From NCBI RefSeq assembly GCF_018139145.2, contig NC_059500.1, positions 26,827,437-26,891,436 of the forward strand: a stretch of DNA of 64,000 nt, given 5' to 3'. Source of the stretch: Gymnogyps californianus (lineage: Eukaryota > Chordata > Aves > Accipitriformes > Cathartidae). This document shows, piece after piece, positions 61,790 to 64,000 of the stretch (position 1 is the first letter of the stretch; each line of letters opens with the position of its first letter). A program made the translations under genes and the position numbers. The notes below the pieces were generated by a model. The model saw only the letters and a list, made by a program, of their open reading frames with translations. It was not told the origin of the DNA and made no database searches.

Positions 61790-62020
61790 GCACAACCCAG
61801 AGCACAACTGTCACAAGCCCGCGAAGGGATGCCCTGCGAAGTCCCGGAAGAGAAAGCATTGCCAGTGGGAAAGGTAGCAAAGGTTTCCAAAGGTGGAACA
61901 GCTTCCAGAAGTTGCAATGTCAGAAAACGACTCTCTTGTTCATTCTATTCATAAGCTTTCAAGAGAATCTTTAAAAAATCTGGTGGGGGATCGAGGGAGT
62001 GGTGGGGACTATTCCTCGTC

Positions 62021-64000
62021 CTGTTTTGCTTTCAAAAGACGTTTCTGCAGCCAGAAAATCCATGTTTGGGGGACTGCTTTGATCTGACAGGAAAAGTGGT
62101 AAAAGCCACAAAAAGCCATTCAGGTTGAATTCTGCCATCATTCGATAGCTGGCTGGTGTTAACTTGATCTTTCCCACAAAACGGAGAAGGAAAACTGGGC
62201 AAACTCTATTTCACCAGAGTGAAATAAAAGGGAGAAACACCCCTCAAAAAGAAGTAACTGATTTGTGTCAGACTGCTGTAGCAGATTGCATGAGAGCGAG
62301 TATGAATTCTTCCTGAGCCTGAGGAGTGCAGTAAGACCCATGAGACCCCCTGAAGGCGGCTGCTATCGTGCATCATGTGGTCTCCAGAGAAAGCCCGTGT
62401 CTTGCAGCTGGGTTCTCCTCCCAGGGCAGACCTCTGGCTCTCTGTGCAGCCCCAGCAGCTGCTCTTGCTGCTTTCTGCCTGCCTGCCCGCAGAGCCTCAC
62501 CCCGCTCTGCTTCTCCCCAGGTTCTGCTGCGTGCCTGAGGCATGCAGGATCACCTGTGGGCCTGGCATTGGGACCTGGGTCTGGATTTGGGCCCCGGCAG
62601 CAGCTCTTGGTGCCAACCCAGAGGCCGCCTTCTGTCCCTGCCCTCATCTTGTGTGGCTGGCTTGGCTGCTGAAGAGGTCATGGAGCGGTGTGTGAGGAGG
62701 GTGAGGGCCCTGGGGAGCACGGGGAAGATGCGCTGCACTTCTGCGGGATCACTCGCAGCGGAGAGGAGCTATGCTGGGGGAAGTGCTGCAGAAGGCATGC
62801 GATGGCAAGGGGGTGGCGGTGGCAATGAGGGGTGCTGGGGAACTGACGGTGCCCATCTGCCAAAGGCGGTGTGCTTTCCAGGTTGGGAGAAGAAAATGCC
62901 AGCACCAAGGCTGGAGCTGAAGAGCAGAGGAAAAGCCTGTGCTCGAGGGCAGCAGCACGTTCATCTTTTCTCGGCTCGTGGCAGGGCCTCTTTGCCCTGA
63001 GCCGAGCACTGTGGGGCCTGTCCTCTGCTCTGCCAGTGCCTCTTTGCCCCAGAGCTGAGCACCATGGGTCCTGGCCTGGGTCGTGCAGGGCCTCTTTGTC
63101 CTGCTTTCGAGTGCCTTGCCGGCGCAGGAGCCAGGCCCCATGGCAGCCAAGGCAGGGCAAGAGAGGCCTGTTCTGAGCAGAGGGCCCAGCCCCATGGTGC
63201 TCTCCTCAGGGCAGAGAGGCAGCAGGCCACAGGCCCAGCCCCATGGGCTCTCCTCAGGCAGAAGGCGCAGCAGGGCCACAGGCCCAGCCCATGGGACTCT
63301 CCTCAGGCAGAGGCCAGCAGGGCCAGAGGGCCCGCCTCCATGGCGATCGGATCAGGGCAAAGGGGGCCTGCAGGAGCACAGGGCCAGGCCCCATGGCAGC
63401 CTGCTCACGGGAAAGGGGCCCTGCCAGGCCATCGTGCCCAAATCAGGGCAGAGAGGCATTGCGTGAACGAGCAGTGGGCCAGGCCCTATGGCGGTCCAAG
63501 GCCCTCAGGCACCAAAATCAGTACTCAGGGGCCCTGCAAGGCCACATGGCTGATCTCCATGGTGCTTCACTCAAGGCCGAGGGGCCCTGCAACAGCAGAG
63601 GGCCGGGCCCTGTGGCACGCAAGTGAAGGGAAGGAAGCCCTCCAGGACCAGCGGGCCAGACCCTAGGGGACACGAATCGGGGCTCAGAAGCCCTGCAAGA
63701 GCACAGGCCCAGGCACCATGGCGCCCTGCTCAAGGGAAAGAGGTCCTGCAAGAGCAGAGGACCAAGTCCCGTAACACTCAAATAAGGGGAAAGAGAGCCC
63801 AGCAAGACCAGACAATCCAACTCAATGGCGCTCTGATCAGCGCAAAGAGGCCCTTCAGGTCCATAGGGCCAGGCGCCATGGCACTTGAATGAGGGGAAAG
63901 GGCCGCTGCAAGAGCACAGGACCAGGCGCCATGGCACCTCGCTCAAGGGAAATGGGCCCTGCAAGAGCAGAGGGTCGAGACCCATGGTGGTGTGCTCGGA
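62021..64000. repeat. Macrosatellite unit 8, partial (cut by window end)
   Basis: The first 1,980 bp of a further unit. Indels and a few substitutions are very dense from about 62,190 to 63,295, after which the sequence again matches the consensus without indels to 64,000. The TOPORS-like gene of this unit would start beyond the window. Confidence 0.92.
62978..64000. repeat. Inverted minisatellite, unit 8 (partial)
   Basis: Same motif and orientation switch (near 63,125). The left half is disturbed by indels, the right half is clean and runs off the window. Confidence 0.78.

Larger units (their letters stand above)
57115..62020. repeat. Macrosatellite unit 7 (4906 bp, many single-base indels)
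   Basis: Relative to the 4920-bp consensus I count fifteen single-base losses and one gain (near 57,801; 58,394; 58,467; 59,650; 59,811; 60,751; 60,869; 60,890; 60,980; 61,195; 61,506; 61,520; 61,582; 61,635; +A 61,975; 62,013). All change the length of a run of identical bases. This accounts exactly for the 14-bp shortfall. Substitutions remain few: G in GTGGGTGTGG as in units 1-3, G in CCCGCGAAG as in unit 1, and G in CCAGTCCGTCC private. Confidence 0.92.
27536..64000. repeat. Macrosatellite: tandem array of ~4.92-kb gene-bearing units
   Basis: Eight head-to-tail units start at 27536, 32455, 37436, 42356, 47276, 52196, 57115 and 62021, giving lengths 4919, 4981, 4920, 4920, 4920, 4919 and 4906 bp; the eighth is cut by the window edge. 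Outside one extra minisatellite monomer in unit 2 and the indel-rich stretch at 57.8-63.3 kb, units differ by only a few substitutions or single-base indels each. Each complete unit has one TOPORS-like RING gene with promoter and poly(A) signal on the minus strand, an inverted minisatellite and an old CR1 fragment. Composition shifts sharply from AT-rich flank to GC-rich array. The total copy number is unknown. Confidence 0.98.

Noticed and set aside
27536..64000. CRISPR array or bacterial repeat system
   Set aside because: Periods (52-54 bp and 4.92 kb), no spacers, no cas genes, and clear vertebrate gene structure.

Overview
This is vertebrate nuclear DNA, almost certainly from a bird and probably a neoavian one. 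It contains a CR1 LINE 3' end with the typical terminal (TGATTCTG-type) repeat, and three solo LTRs of a retroviral family I recognise from bird genomes, each with a 5-bp target-site duplication. Coding sequence follows vertebrate rules (GT-AG intron, AATAAA poly(A) signals). There is no bacterial-style gene organisation.

Positions 1 to about 27,440 are AT-rich, gene-poor flank. I could not support a single host exon there. What is recognisable is retroelement debris: an ERV LTR (about 740-1350), three solo LTRs of one family (2710-3309, 18884-19457, 22634-23236), a CR1 LINE 3' end (13978-14713), and a small internally deleted Ty3/gypsy chromovirus (5994-7373) with both LTRs, a matching 5-bp target duplication, a polypurine tract and decayed integrase plus chromodomain.

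From 27,536 to the end of the window the DNA becomes GC-rich and is a head-to-tail macrosatellite: seven complete units of about 4.92 kb and the first 1.98 kb of an eighth, so the array runs off the window. Each complete unit has, left to right: a 0.95-kb segment of unknown nature; a GC-rich 52-54-bp minisatellite whose monomers switch orientation near 28,640 (unit 1 coordinates); a minus-strand gene for a compact TOPORS-like C3HC4 RING E3 ligase; its apparent promoter (TATA-like box plus three CRE motifs at exact 23-bp spacing); and an old CR1 fragment. The coding exon is preceded by a 122-bp intron with good splice sites, and an AATAAA lies about 120 bp after the stop codon. The predicted protein is identical in units 1-6. 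Unit 7 carries frameshifts inside a 5.5-kb stretch where all or nearly all differences are homopolymer-length changes, which looks more like poor consensus quality than gene decay.

The main observation is therefore a gene-bearing macrosatellite that multiplies a ubiquitin-ligase gene together with its own promoter and poly(A) signal, kept almost perfectly homogeneous. The closest organisational parallels I know are the human RS447/USP17 and D4Z4/DUX4 macrosatellites. Function, expression and chromosomal location cannot be determined from this sequence.
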